From Lysinibacillus_B sp042920265 (lineage in GTDB: Bacteria > Bacillota > Bacilli > Bacillales_A > Planococcaceae): 64,000 nucleotides of DNA. This document shows, one piece after another, positions 1 through 7,172 of the stretch; the stretch's first letter is position 1; the number at the start of each line of letters is the position of its first letter. Where the stretch lies: positions 289,147-353,146 of the forward strand of contig NZ_JBDQZI010000004.1 in NCBI RefSeq assembly GCF_042920265.1. Direction: 5' to 3'. The position numbers were made by a program, and so were the translations under genes. The notes beneath the pieces are model-generated. The model saw nothing but the letters and a program-made list of their open reading frames with translations, had not been told where the DNA came from and made no database searches.

Positions 1-17
1 TCGAAATTTTAGGTAAA

Positions 18-95
18 CTAACTTTTTGCGATTGGTGGTTTAACATCTTTTCCCGTAGGAAATTTCTTAGTAATTGTTACTTTATTATTTGACAT
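18..95 (-). CDS. 25-aa small phage protein
   Basis: A short ORF, MSNNKVTITKKF at its start, with an AGAGG ribosome binding site five bases before the ATG. It lies just downstream of the 166-aa gene of the leftward early operon. I do not recognise it. It is basic and has no visible domain. The reading frame and binding site make it plausible, but at this length chance cannot be excluded. Confidence 0.4.
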   Translation of the reverse strand: MSNNKVTITKKFPTGKDVKPPIAKS

Positions 96-122
96 AAATA
101 ACCTCTTCTTTTGACGGAATGC

Positions 123-623
123 TTAGTTAGCTTCATAACGAGCGACTTCTGTGATAATACAATCCGCTAAATTTGGGTAATCTGACTTGAATTTTTCAAT
201 GGCTTGTTGCTCGTTAGATGCCGAAACAAATCCATGCATACTATGGTTCGGGAAACCTTCTAAATGAAACGTCAATTGCCATCCCAATATGCATGATTTT
301 AAAACCTGGAAGAAATCTTCTTGCGGTATATTGTAAAAGCGTTTAATTTCAGCTAAATTCGGATGATTATCTAGGATTAAATCCTCCAACGTACAAAGTT
401 CACCATTTTCAACTTCGACAAAATCATTATCCATATCATATTTAATTTGATGAAATGCTTTCTCTTCCACGATGTACTCAGGTAACGTGTATGCATCATA
501 AGCTGGACGTGGTAAATAAACCACATTACCGTCAATCATATAGCTAGTACACTTTTCTAAACCTGTGATTAAACATTTATCCGGTGCTGCATCAAGCGCC
601 ACCTTCATTTCTTCTGTTGACAT
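123..623 (-). CDS. Phage early-region protein of unknown function (166 aa)
   Basis: I do not recognise this protein. It is acidic, with no signal peptide or membrane segment. A predicted alpha/beta C-terminal part contains GFVSASNEQQAIEKF, a pattern seen in small phage proteins that resemble YopX-type or sub-unit-like folds, but I cannot assign it. The ATG overlaps the stop codon of the preceding zinc-ribbon gene as TAATG, so the two are probably translationally coupled. A GGGAG binding site precedes the start. It belongs to the leftward early operon of the left-hand prophage element. Confidence 0.75.
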   Translation of the reverse strand: MSTEEMKVALDAAPDKCLITGLEKCTSYMIDGNVVYLPRPAYDAYTLPEYIVEEKAFHQIKYDMDNDFVEVENGELCTLEDLILDNHPNLAEIKRFYNIPQEDFFQVLKSCILGWQLTFHLEGFPNHSMHGFVSASNEQQAIEKFKSDYPNLADCIITEVARYEAN

Positions 624-1072
624 TATTTCTTGCTCCCTTCATTTTCAGATTTTCTTTGTGCGTCAATACGTTCAAGAATTCTGCCATTTACAAACTTTGC
701 ACCATAAAATCTAGTTAACTCCGCCAACATAAACGGCTCGTCACAGCATGGACAAATTGGATGCATTTGATTGTTGCCAGCACGCGTCTTACTTTCAAGT
801 TCTTTGATGATTTTTAAATGAGGCTTGTAATTGTCTAAATCTTTCTTTTGCTGTAAAGACTTTTCAAGTCGTTCATTTATTTCATCAAATCTTGCTCCCA
901 TCGCTGAAACCACTTCAAACGGATCTCTTTCAGCTTGGCAATGTTGGCAATATAACTTGCGATTTTTTGTATCAATTGTTACGTGCAAGCTGTTACATTC
1001 ACACAACTTGTTCCTATTTCGTTCAAATTTTATTAAATCAATACTCATGACGTTCTCTGGTAACTGTTCCAA
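623..1072 (-). CDS. Phage zinc-ribbon protein (149 aa)
   Basis: The protein has two cysteine pairs. An N-terminal CECNSLH ... CQHC set (about residues 24-47) looks like a zinc ribbon, and a CPCCDEPF motif sits near residue 107. A helical, charged segment separates them. Proteins of this layout occur in Bacillales prophage early regions, and their role is unknown to me. I chose the TTG at 1072 because AAGGAG lies nine bases upstream, whereas the GTG three codons earlier touches that binding site. It is coupled to the next gene by TAATG. Confidence 0.7.
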   Translation of the reverse strand: MEQLPENVMSIDLIKFERNRNKLCECNSLHVTIDTKNRKLYCQHCQAERDPFEVVSAMGARFDEINERLEKSLQQKKDLDNYKPHLKIIKELESKTRAGNNQMHPICPCCDEPFMLAELTRFYGAKFVNGRILERIDAQRKSENEGSKK

Positions 1073-1108
1073 AAAAATCACTCCTTACTTACTCCACAAA
1101 ATGTTTTA

Positions 1109-1381
1109 TCAAAGTGCATTTTTTAACGTTTCTACAGCTGCATCTTCGTCGTAGCGTTCTGTAATTAATTCGATAGCTTCCTCAATCGCCTGCCTTAAAA
1201 TACTTTTGTCAGTGCGTAAATCGAAATTATCCTCTTTTTCAGCCTGGAGTTCAGCTTTCAAATCACTTAATTCCTTGATCGCATCAATGCCTTTTTGCAA
1301 TACAATAGGGATTAAATAATCAAACGCCTCGTTTTCTTTAATTAACTTTTCTAACACCTCAATACAGACTTGTTCGTCCAT
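1109..1381 (-). CDS. Coiled-coil phage protein (90 aa)
   Basis: A short, acidic, mostly helical protein. The stretch around residues 35-60 (LSDLKAELQAEKEDN) has heptad character, so a coiled coil is likely. I see no enzymatic motif and do not recognise it. The ATG at 1381 has AAGGGAG eight bases upstream and is preferred over an upstream ATG without a binding site. It is one of the small genes of the leftward early operon. Confidence 0.65.
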   Translation of the reverse strand: MDEQVCIEVLEKLIKENEAFDYLIPIVLQKGIDAIKELSDLKAELQAEKEDNFDLRTDKSILRQAIEEAIELITERYDEDAAVETLKNAL

Positions 1382-1523
1382 TTCGTCTGCTCCCTTCCTA
1401 AGCAAAATGTTTCTTATACCACTCATTATCTGAATAAATTTAACTGTGCAATTACCACCGTCTCACCACCTAGCAAACCCTATAAAAGAAACAATTTGGA
1501 AGTGCATTTCAAAAAAATATACG

Positions 1524-1643
1524 CTACACATCGTTGTACATCTTTAGCAGTTCTTCATCCGACATATTGCGTAACATTTCCTCTGCATAGTTTTTACGTA
1601 GAATGATGATTGCAATTAGCTCCTCGCGTTCTTCTTTAGACAA
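1524..1643 (-). CDS. 39-aa small phage protein, BH0509-like
   Basis: The frame starts at TTG behind AAGGGGTGAGTGG and encodes MSKEEREELIAII, ending in MSDEELLKMYNDV. This layout (SKEERE start, short helix, a second helix of the form MTDEQL..LY) matches the small BH0509-type proteins of Bacillus phages as I remember them. Function is unknown. It follows the DnaD-like gene by 20 bases in the same operon. Too short for usual ORF cut-offs, but the binding site and pattern support it. Confidence 0.6.
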   Translation of the reverse strand: MSKEEREELIAIIILRKNYAEEMLRNMSDEELLKMYNDV

Positions 1644-1663
1644 TTCCACTCACCCCTTGGCTA

Positions 1664-2533
1664 TTAATCTCCTAGCTTGGCCAACACCTTTTGACGTTCT
1701 CGTTCAAAGTCAATGTCTGCATTTGTTGCTATTCCCGAAGCAGGTGCAGCTGGTTGTTGTTCGTTACGATTAGCAAACCATTCTGGGACAACTTCTTGGC
1801 GTCCTTGTTGTTTACGTGGTGGCTGCTGCCTACGTTGTTGTTTTTGTGCCTCGTAACGAAGTTTATCGGCTTGGACATCGCTAATTGTTTTTAAGCGTTT
1901 GTTACTCCAGTCTTTTAAAATTGTTTCGACGTAGTTCCAGCGTATAGCATTGTTTTCTATCGCTAGTTTCATAGCATGTATGACAAGCTCCTCGGATAAA
2001 TCATCTAACCAAGCATTCATTTTTTCTAGCACGTATGCAGATAAGGCACCGAATCCGTTTTGCTCGTAAAATGCAAATGCGTTTAATTTTTTCGGTTGTT
2101 GGGGCGTAGCCTTATCATCATCATAATTATTTAGTAAATTATTATTTAGTTTATTATTACTTATTAGTGACGAGTTTTCCGTTAACGGTTGTTCCGTTGT
2201 CGGATTTACCGTTAACGGATTTTCAGTTGACGGCTGTTTGTTTGGTGTTTCGAAAACTAAAAATACCGTCTGTCCAAATTTCCCGCGCTCGCTACGTGAC
2301 TGCTCCTTCTGGATGTACCCTGCTTCCTGCAACTCCTTCACAATCGCTTTTGTGGCATCTCTACCGTTCTTGCTACGAGTGGTTAAGTCTGCGATGTTAA
2401 ACGTCCAATCGTTTGGTAGCGAGAGCATATATGCAAGTAACCCCTTTGCCTGCCAACTGATCTGAGGATTATTTAAAAACCCCTTGTCTAACACGACAAA
2501 GTTTTCGGTCTTGTTGATTCTAAAAGTTGTCAC
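1664..2533 (-). CDS. Phage replisome organiser, HTH plus DnaD-like domain
   Basis: The N-terminal ~95 residues form a winged-helix DNA-binding domain of the phage replication-initiator type (FVVLDKGFLNNPQISWQAKG, then a SKNGRDATKAIVKEL recognition helix). A linker rich in T, E, P and N follows. The C-terminal part, about residues 145-230, is a DnaD/DnaB_2 domain with the characteristic WNYVETILKDW motif. Such proteins bind the phage origin and recruit the host helicase loader. The start is GTG at 2533, which overlaps the stop of the ORF6N gene (GTGA) and has GGGGGAG upstream. The repeat-like QQ/PP-rich tail is flexible. The phage origin may lie inside this gene, as is common, but I did not identify iterons. 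Confidence 0.85.
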   Translation of the reverse strand: MTTFRINKTENFVVLDKGFLNNPQISWQAKGLLAYMLSLPNDWTFNIADLTTRSKNGRDATKAIVKELQEAGYIQKEQSRSERGKFGQTVFLVFETPNKQPSTENPLTVNPTTEQPLTENSSLISNNKLNNNLLNNYDDDKATPQQPKKLNAFAFYEQNGFGALSAYVLEKMNAWLDDLSEELVIHAMKLAIENNAIRWNYVETILKDWSNKRLKTISDVQADKLRYEAQKQQRRQQPPRKQQGRQEVVPEWFANRNEQQPAAPASGIATNADIDFERERQKVLAKLGD

Positions 2534-3171
2534 AGTACGGCTCCCCCTTCCCAACTCGCAATAAAGCACAAAGCATCCTGCAATTGATGCTGCTTAATAT
2601 CTCGATAGGAATCCACGTGGTATCTCACTTTGAGCGATGAGTATAGCTTGCTAAAAAGTGCCGGACGTTGTGAAGCTGTTTTACAAAGCTGATATACTCG
2701 CTCTCCTACTGCTCTTTGCACACGCTTTTGTTCACCTGAATGCAATGTCATTTGCTGCTCAATTTGTAATACACGATTTTCCAATGCAATCAACCTCTTT
2801 TCGTCATACGGCAATGCCTGTGTTTGTACTTGTTGCAGTTGCTGTGTCACCTTGTAATACTGTGAAACAAGCATGTTATACGCTTGCCATGCCTTATCCG
2901 TGTTCAAAGACTTAGCAAGTAAAAATGCTCCCTGTTCGGTCCACAAATAAAGCACTGATACGAATTTAAGGGTGGCGTCATTTTGTCGCTCGCCTTTGAA
3001 TTGCTTTAACTCATCACCAGATAACGAAAAATAATGTAACCCATGCTCAAACCGATCTTTGTTGCGTTGGAAGTTGCGATTAACAGTTTTCGTCTCTGCT
3101 TCGTATGCATCAGCAATTTGAGCTGTCGTTAAAACACGCTGCCCTTCTCGCTCAATTACGTATAAATCCAT
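2530..3171 (-). CDS. ORF6N-domain phage regulatory/antirepressor protein
   Basis: The first ~105 residues (LYVIEREGQRVLTTAQIADA ... FKGERQND ... FVSVLYLWTEQGAFLLAKSL) match the ORF6N domain, a DNA-binding module of phage antirepressors and Rha-type regulators. A glutamine-rich coiled segment follows, with a C-terminal region of unknown type. The ATG at 3171 has AAGGAG upstream and is preferred to an ATG 14 codons earlier. The gene is translationally coupled to the DnaD-like replication gene. One of three conserved intergenic hairpins (around 3191-3216) directly precedes its ribosome binding site. Probable role: control of the early region. Confidence 0.8.
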   Translation of the reverse strand: MDLYVIEREGQRVLTTAQIADAYEAETKTVNRNFQRNKDRFEHGLHYFSLSGDELKQFKGERQNDATLKFVSVLYLWTEQGAFLLAKSLNTDKAWQAYNMLVSQYYKVTQQLQQVQTQALPYDEKRLIALENRVLQIEQQMTLHSGEQKRVQRAVGERVYQLCKTASQRPALFSKLYSSLKVRYHVDSYRDIKQHQLQDALCFIASWEGGAVL

Positions 3172-3190
3172 GACAATCTCCTTTCTTGAA

Positions 3191-3216
3191 GGGTAACGAC
3201 AATTCGTCGCCACCCC
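3191..3216 (-). repeat. Intergenic hairpin repeat, copy 1
   Basis: Core palindrome of 13 bases (CGAC-N5-GTCG at 3197-3209) flanked by GGGT and ACCCC, which extend the stem. It lies between a 58-aa gene and the ORF6N gene, immediately before the latter's ribosome binding site. Related copies lie at 4290-4314 and 6291-6319. Confidence 0.6.
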
Positions 3217-3225
3217 TGAAACGAT

Positions 3226-3402
3226 TTATTTTTCTTCTAACATCGCAATTGTGTCTTTAATGCCTGAAACACGAGCCATTTGAACGCTGTATGCTGCTTT
3301 GGTTTTTGCATATTCAAAGTCCGTTTCTGCATTTGCAACATCCAGTGCAAGATCCGTTAGCAATTCCTGCTCATCAGCTAAAAATTGTTTAATTTTATCC
3401 AT
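3226..3402 (-). CDS. 58-aa coiled-coil phage protein
   Basis: The frame starts MDKIKQFLADEQELL and ends TIAMLEEK, with GGAGG seven bases before the ATG. It is entirely helical in appearance, with heptad-like spacing of leucine and alanine. I do not recognise it. It lies between the 121-aa gene and the ORF6N gene in the leftward early operon. Confidence 0.6.
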   Translation of the reverse strand: MDKIKQFLADEQELLTDLALDVANAETDFEYAKTKAAYSVQMARVSGIKDTIAMLEEK

Positions 3403-3495
3403 GGTTGTACCTCCATTAATGATTTGATATAATGGAAGAACATAGTATGAACTGATTCCTCGTGCAAAAGTTATCAGTCTGGCGCAAGTACTCCT

Positions 3496-3861
3496 CTAAA
3501 GTGCTTGTGCTTTTTTATGTTCTTCACTTGTTTTAAGCTCACATGCAGTGAGTATAATTCCATCAATAACAACACTGTAATGAATCCAACATTCTCCGTT
3601 GCTGTTTATTTCCCGTGTGTTTACATCCGTTAAACCTAAGGCATGGAATGCGCTATTACTAAAATGCACTTGTAGCCCCTCTAACCCTTCTATTATGCTA
3701 AGTATCCCGATTTCTCTAGCTCGATCCGTAACTTCATTTTGCAAACGGATATAAATTTGATGACTACTAAATAATTCGAGTTCCATCGACCTCTCAAAAG
3801 CTTCTTTAATCTGTTTTTTCATATCCTCTGCGTATTCAATAAATGCCTTAATTTCCTCCAT
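3496..3861 (-). CDS. Phage early protein of unknown function (121 aa)
   Basis: Helical N-terminal third (KAFIEYAEDMKKQIKEAF) followed by a mixed region with a single Cys near the C-terminus. No domain is recognised, and there is no membrane segment. The ATG at 3861 gives a ten-base spacing from AAGGAG. A GTG three codons earlier abuts the binding site and is unlikely. It follows the HTH gene that starts at 4144 and is probably co-transcribed with it. Confidence 0.65.
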   Translation of the reverse strand: MEEIKAFIEYAEDMKKQIKEAFERSMELELFSSHQIYIRLQNEVTDRAREIGILSIIEGLEGLQVHFSNSAFHALGLTDVNTREINSNGECWIHYSVVIDGIILTACELKTSEEHKKAQAL

Positions 3862-3877
3862 CCCTATCACTCTCCTT

Positions 3878-4144
3878 TTATAAAAACCAAATTACTAGTC
3901 CACCAATAACCGGCAGTAATTGCTGTAAAATTGTGATCCCGTCCATACCATACATAAATGCAATAGCAACCTCTTGGGCATTCGTTTGACGGAACCAGTC
4001 AGCAAATGTAAGTGCATCAGGTACTTTATGGTCATTCTCAAACTTGGAAATACATGCTTGTGTACGATTCATCCGATGTGCCAACTCTTCCTGTGAAAGT
4101 TCAGCACGTTCGCGACAAGCCTTCATAATTGCGCCTAGCTTCAC
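3878..4144 (-). CDS. XRE-family HTH protein with C-terminal membrane-like helix (88 aa)
   Basis: Residues 1-60 form a Cro/CI-type helix-turn-helix (LSQEELAHRMNRTQACISKFE). The last ~20 residues (ITILQQLLPVIGGLVIWFL) are hydrophobic enough to be a membrane segment, which is unusual for a small HTH protein. Start is GTG at 4144 with AAAGGAGG upstream. A perfect palindrome, ATTCC-AAGTT-GGAAT, lies at 4162-4176 and could be its operator. The same palindrome occurs upstream of a gene in the second prophage. Confidence 0.75.
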   Translation of the reverse strand: MKLGAIMKACRERAELSQEELAHRMNRTQACISKFENDHKVPDALTFADWFRQTNAQEVAIAFMYGMDGITILQQLLPVIGGLVIWFL

Positions 4145-4161
4145 CGCATACACCTCCTTTC

Positions 4162-4176
4162 ATTCCAAGTTGGAAT
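4162..4176. promoter_or_regulatory. Operator-like palindrome ATTCC-N5-GGAAT, copy 1
   Basis: The arms ATTCCAA and TTGGAAT are perfect inverted repeats about a central G. The site lies 18 bases upstream of the GTG start of the HTH gene, overlapping the region just before its ribosome binding site. A second copy with the same context is at 19744-19758. Confidence 0.5.
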
Positions 4177-4289
4177 ACCATATTCAGTTCAACAAAGTTA
4201 AAATTTTTTATAAGAAGAAACTCTATATCCTCTAGATCCCTCTCAATAATTCCCGCATAAATACCCTCGCAAAAAACCATTTATATAGG

Positions 4290-4314
4290 GTTGCGACAAA
4301 GTGTCGTGCCCCTC
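4290..4314 (-). repeat. Intergenic hairpin repeat, copy 2
   Basis: Core CGACA-AAG-TGTCG at 4294-4306 with outer GGGTT and GCCCC. It lies just after the stop of the 100-aa gene (4319) and before the HTH gene of the same operon. Confidence 0.6.
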
Positions 4315-4318
4315 CCCA

Positions 4319-4621
4319 TTAACTAATTGCTTTAAACGACTTCGCATTTTTGTTAATCCATTGCGTATTGTCCTCAATCCATCGCATTAGCAAATGCGTG
4401 GGAATCAAGGTACCAGCTTCACGAAGTACTGGAAAATCAGCTCGGGCTAATAACTCTGCTGCTTTTGTATCTTTAATATGGAAAAGCTCTTTTAACTCTT
4501 CTTTTGTTAGCAATGGTGGCAATTCCTTAATCTGAATTGGTTTTTGAGCTGCTAGTCCGATTTGAACTTCTTCACGGATCATCTCGCGAAATGCTGTTGT
4601 ATCGAATTGAAAATTAATCAC
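4319..4621 (-). CDS. Small HTH/excisionase-like phage protein (100 aa)
   Basis: The C-terminal half (LLTKEELKELFHIKDTKAAELLARADFP ... LIPTHLLMRWIEDN) has the shape of a winged MerR/excisionase-type DNA-binding domain. The N-terminal part is a short amphipathic helix. Start is GTG at 4621 behind AAGGAGG. It heads a stretch of leftward genes and lies divergently to the TTG-started membrane protein at 4679, with only 57 bases between. It could be an excisionase or an early regulator; the sequence alone does not decide. Confidence 0.65.
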   Translation of the reverse strand: MINFQFDTTAFREMIREEVQIGLAAQKPIQIKELPPLLTKEELKELFHIKDTKAAELLARADFPVLREAGTLIPTHLLMRWIEDNTQWINKNAKSFKAIS

Positions 4622-4678
4622 TCCAACCACCTCCTTCCAAATATTTGCTATAATCACCTTGAAAGTGAGGTGATTATT

Positions 4679-5221
4679 TTGGAGTGGTTTAACAATTTGG
4701 ACATATCAAATAAAATTGCAATTGTCAGTGCATTAGCAACTTTTTCGGTGTCTATTATCTCTACAATTATTGCTTTATTAGCACTTAGGACTACCAAAAA
4801 ATCAATAACTGAGGCAAATAGACCCTATGTTGTTATAGCTATTGAAACCATTGAAACTGGCTTCTACGCAAAATATCTAGTTATAAAAAATTACGGAACA
4901 ACTGGAGCCTATATAGATTTCGTGAAAACAAATCATGAATTTAAAAATACCTACTTTAATAACTTCATAAAAGATTTAACAACGAGATTTATAGCACCAG
5001 GCCAAAGTTTTGTCTCGTACTTAGATATAGAACCAGAAGAAGCTCAAATGGAATTTGAAATTCAATATTCAAGCCCCTTAGGGAAATATCAAGAACGGTT
5101 TACCTTAAATGAAAAACTGTATAAACATCAAGTTCGAAAAAGTGTTAATCAATCACAATTAAGTGAACTCTCAAACGTCCTAAATAATGTTTTTCATGCA
5201 CAAGATAAATCAAAAATTTAG
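4679..5221 (+). CDS. Membrane-anchored accessory protein (180 aa)
   Basis: One membrane helix near the N-terminus (IAIVSALATFSVSIISTIIALLAL, roughly residues 15-37) is followed by a cytoplasmic beta-rich domain (NRPYVVIAIETIE ... YLVIKNYGTTGAYI). Proteins of this layout are common in phages and mobile islands, with unknown role. Start is TTG at 4679 behind GTGAGGTGAT. It is the only rightward gene within the leftward early block. It overlaps the next gene tail to tail by four bases, so it looks like inserted cargo. Confidence 0.65.
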   Translation: MEWFNNLDISNKIAIVSALATFSVSIISTIIALLALRTTKKSITEANRPYVVIAIETIETGFYAKYLVIKNYGTTGAYIDFVKTNHEFKNTYFNNFIKDLTTRFIAPGQSFVSYLDIEPEEAQMEFEIQYSSPLGKYQERFTLNEKLYKHQVRKSVNQSQLSELSNVLNNVFHAQDKSKI

Positions 5222-5403
5222 TTTTCTTGAACAAAATATCGTTTACTAATTTTAAATTGGATATTCAACTGATCTATATTTATTCGAGCTTCTTTTTGAA
5301 GCTCGTCTAAAAAGTCATTTATAATTTCACTAACACTCTCATTCACCCCAATGAGAAACTCTACATTAACATTTGTTGAAATTTTATTATTCATTAAAGT
5401 CAT
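5218..5403 (-). CDS. Small phage protein (61 aa)
   Basis: Unrecognised. Contains an acidic amphipathic helix (SVSEIINDFLDELQKEAR) and a short beta-like tail. The start is taken as the ATG at 5403, behind AAGGGGTGAAGAGG; an ATG three codons later is an alternative. It converges on, and overlaps by four bases, the rightward membrane protein gene. Confidence 0.5.
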   Translation of the reverse strand: MTLMNNKISTNVNVEFLIGVNESVSEIINDFLDELQKEARINIDQLNIQFKISKRYFVQEN

Positions 5404-5617
5404 CCTCTTCACCCCTTCCAAATATTCAGTAGGATTCCCCATCCTATCGCCGAACTATGTTTAACAAGGATCGTGATTTCGTAATGAAACTTGTTTATAA
5501 CGTAGTCGACAACCACAAATCTTTTTGGGTTACTGTTTCTTTCACAACTACCCGTTTTAAAGTTAGATGTACATGCCACAAAAAGACTGAGGAAAATCTT
5601 ATATTAGCTCTAAAAAT

Positions 5618-6073
5618 TCATTTCATAAAAACTAGCCAATGTGTTTTGCTGCGCTTATTCCCAAACAACGGTTTTTTATTGAAACATTTCAGTATATCTT
5701 TTAGAGATATTTGCTCCTCGTTCCATTTGAATATTAAAGTGCCGTTCGTTTTTAAAACCCGCATACATTCTGCAAATCCTTTTGTGATATCCTCTTGCCA
5801 AGTATGCTCATCTAACTTTCCATATTTCTTGGCTAACCATGAATTATCACCAACACGTATGAGATGTGGGGGGTCAAACACAACTAAATAGAAACTTTCA
5901 TTTGGAAAAGGCATGTCTCTGAAATCGCCAATAATATCTGGTTTTACAATCAATTTGCGACCGTCACATAATTCAGTTTCTAATTCACGCTGATCCATAA
6001 AAACGGTGTCTCCATTTTCTTTATCAAACCAAAACATTTTGCTACCACAGCAGGCATCTAAGATTTTATCCAA
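5618..6073 (-). CDS. Small phage SAM-dependent DNA methyltransferase-like protein
   Basis: With the TTG start at 6073 the protein begins MDKILDACCGSKMFWFDK, a class I methyltransferase motif I (DACCGS). It carries a DPPH motif (VVFDPPHLIR, around residue 68), the position of the catalytic DPPY/NPPY of N6-adenine and related DNA methylases. At 151 aa it lacks room for a large target-recognition domain. Orphan methylases of this type are common in Bacillales phages, where they may protect phage DNA. Earlier TTG and GTG codons in frame (up to 6100) are possible starts. The fourth motif-IV residue is His instead of Tyr, so substrate and activity are uncertain. Confidence 0.7.
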   Translation of the reverse strand: MDKILDACCGSKMFWFDKENGDTVFMDQRELETELCDGRKLIVKPDIIGDFRDMPFPNESFYLVVFDPPHLIRVGDNSWLAKKYGKLDEHTWQEDITKGFAECMRVLKTNGTLIFKWNEEQISLKDILKCFNKKPLFGNKRSKTHWLVFMK

Positions 6074-6101
6074 AATATCCACCGCCTTTTTAAACTTCAA
6101 G

Positions 6102-6272
6102 CTAAGTATTTTTCACCAAATTCACTGCCTCATCTAAAGGCATCTTTTTTAAGTAACATTGGTAACCTAATTCAAGTGTCCATACAGTTGCTTCACTAAA
6201 AAGATAATCAGCTTGTATTTCTTCTAAAGTACGGCCACTATCTCTTTCCATCAAATATTGTTCAATTGTCAT
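6102..6272 (-). CDS. 56-aa small phage protein
   Basis: The frame starts MTIEQYLMERDSGR with GGAGGTG upstream of the ATG and ends EAVNLVKNT. It is helical. I do not recognise it. It is the first gene after the Cro-like gene in the leftward operon. Its leader contains one of the three hairpin repeats. Its stop is immediately followed by possible TTG starts of the methyltransferase gene. Confidence 0.6.
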   Translation of the reverse strand: MTIEQYLMERDSGRTLEEIQADYLFSEATVWTLELGYQCYLKKMPLDEAVNLVKNT

Positions 6273-6290
6273 GCTCTCTCACCTCCTTCC

Positions 6291-6319
6291 AAGGTTGGCG
6301 ACAAATTGTTGTTCACCCT
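6291..6319 (-). repeat. Intergenic hairpin repeat, copy 3
   Basis: Core CGACA-AAT-TGTTG at 6299-6311 with outer AAGGTT and CACCCT. It lies between the Cro-like gene and the 56-aa gene, just ahead of the latter's ribosome binding site. Confidence 0.55.
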
Positions 6320-6325
6320 AGACGA

Positions 6326-6340
6326 TTACCAATTTGGTAA
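6326..6340. promoter_or_regulatory. Repressor operator TTACC-N5-GGTAA, site 1
   Basis: Perfect inverted repeat with AATTT centre, located two bases beyond the stop codon of the Cro-like gene. It matches the three perfect sites in the divergent control region. Confidence 0.6.
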
Positions 6341-6341
6341 T

Positions 6342-6557
6342 TTAAATTTCAAAAAAAAGCTCGTTAATTGAGACATTTAATATTACAGATATTTTAGCAA
6401 TATCATCTGCACTCATTTTACGAATACCACTTTCTTTATAGTAGTAACCTTGATAACCTTTATAGCCCATAATTTTCGACATTTCTTCTATTGAAATATC
6501 ATTTTGACTTCTAAGTTGCTTAATTAAATCAAGGTTAACTACCATTGGTTTTTTCAT
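6342..6557 (-). CDS. Cro-like HTH protein (71 aa)
   Basis: A short XRE-family protein, with helix-turn-helix IEEMSKIMGYKGYQGYYYKESG and a tail typical of Cro-like regulators (NVSINELFFEI). Start is the ATG at 6557 with GGGGGG eight bases upstream. It is transcribed divergently from the repressor gene that starts at 6714. The intervening region holds perfect TTACC-N5-GGTAA palindromes, as expected for a lysis/lysogeny switch. It is the first gene of the leftward early operon. Confidence 0.8.
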   Translation of the reverse strand: MKKPMVVNLDLIKQLRSQNDISIEEMSKIMGYKGYQGYYYKESGIRKMSADDIAKISVILNVSINELFFEI

Positions 6558-6576
6558 ATTAAGCACCCCCCTAGAA

Positions 6577-6591
6577 TTACCAATTCGGTAA
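6577..6591. promoter_or_regulatory. Repressor operator TTACC-N5-GGTAA, site 2
   Basis: Perfect arms with AATTC centre. It lies 20 bases upstream of the Cro-like gene start, placed to block the leftward promoter or its early transcript. Confidence 0.6.
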
Positions 6592-6637
6592 CCTTAAATA
6601 CAATATATATTACCATTTAGGAAAAGTCAACAACATT

Positions 6638-6652
6638 TTACCTTTTTGGTAA
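6638..6652. promoter_or_regulatory. Repressor operator TTACC-N5-GGTAA, site 3
   Basis: Perfect arms with TTTTT centre, in the middle of the divergent region. A degenerate copy (TTACC-N5-GGAAA) lies at 6610-6624, close to an AT-rich stretch that could be the leftward promoter. Confidence 0.6.
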
Positions 6653-6661
6653 TACTCTTTT

Positions 6662-6676
6662 TTACCGCTTTGGTAA
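6662..6676. promoter_or_regulatory. Repressor operator TTACC-N5-GGTAA, site 4
   Basis: Perfect arms with GCTTT centre, 24 bases centre-to-centre from site 3 and about 38 bases before the repressor start codon. Suggests autoregulation of the repressor. Confidence 0.6.
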
Positions 6677-6713
6677 ATGTTAAAATAGCAATATGATATG
6701 TGAGGTGTATATA

Positions 6714-7082
6714 TTGACATCACTAGGAATTAGAATTAAACACTTACGTGAAAAAAATAATATTTCTCAAATTGACTTTGCGAAAAAAATAGGTGTTTCA
6801 AACACAGTACTTTCTAGATATGAATCAGGAGATAGAAAACCTGATTATGACACTTTACAATTAATAGCTGATTTCTTTGAAGTCAGCACCGATTATCTTC
6901 TTGGTCGCACAGACACCACAGAACCTACAACAAAGTCGCAAGATGATGAAAAAGAATTTCAAGCATTTATAAATGATCCTGAACTTGGTGTTTGGTACAA
7001 AGAGTTACCAAGATCTAGTGAAGAGGAATTACGTAAGCTACGTACTATATGGGAAATGATTAAAAGTGAACAAAAAAAATGA
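6714..7082 (+). CDS. Phage CI-like repressor (XRE family)
   Basis: Residues 1-65 form a complete helix-turn-helix domain (ISQIDFAKKIGVSNTVLSRYESGDR, then DYDTLQLIADFFEVSTDYLLGR), the classic Gram-positive phage repressor. The C-terminal ~50 residues are acidic and end with LGVWYKELPRSSEEELRK. A related tail occurs in the second regulator at 11454. I place the start at TTG 6714 behind GAGGTG, because the ATG at 6693 has no binding site. It probably holds the four TTACC-N5-GGTAA operators and represses the leftward early genes. It has no LexA-type protease domain, so induction may depend on the ImmA-like protease gene further right. Confidence 0.85.
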   Translation: MTSLGIRIKHLREKNNISQIDFAKKIGVSNTVLSRYESGDRKPDYDTLQLIADFFEVSTDYLLGRTDTTEPTTKSQDDEKEFQAFINDPELGVWYKELPRSSEEELRKLRTIWEMIKSEQKK

Positions 7083-7083
7083 G
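7046..7083 (+). repeat. Repressor 3'-end repeat, copy 1
   Basis: The last ~36 bases of the repressor gene recur at 7457-7494 with about 32 of 36 positions identical. The two copies bracket the excalibur gene. Confidence 0.6.
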
Positions 7084-7118
7084 AGCATGCTAATTAGCAC
7101 GTTCTTATTTTTTACATA
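7081..7118 (+). terminator. Probable terminator after the repressor
   Basis: A perfect 12-base palindrome, TGCTAATTAGCA, with weak outer pairing GAGCA/CGTTC, followed by TTATTTTTT. The lack of a proper loop makes it a weak hairpin. Confidence 0.45.
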
Positions 7119-7172
7119 CACAATGTAACAATTTAACTATTATGGATAATTTATTTTAGGAGGATTTTATTA

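Noticed and set aside
831..1154. Rightward 107-aa frame
   Set aside because: Antisense to the zinc-ribbon gene with no ribosome binding site; a shadow of a gene with motifs.
5457..5891. Rightward 144-aa frame over the methyltransferase
   Set aside because: Opposite-strand shadow; the minus-strand frame has the DACCGS and DPPH motifs.
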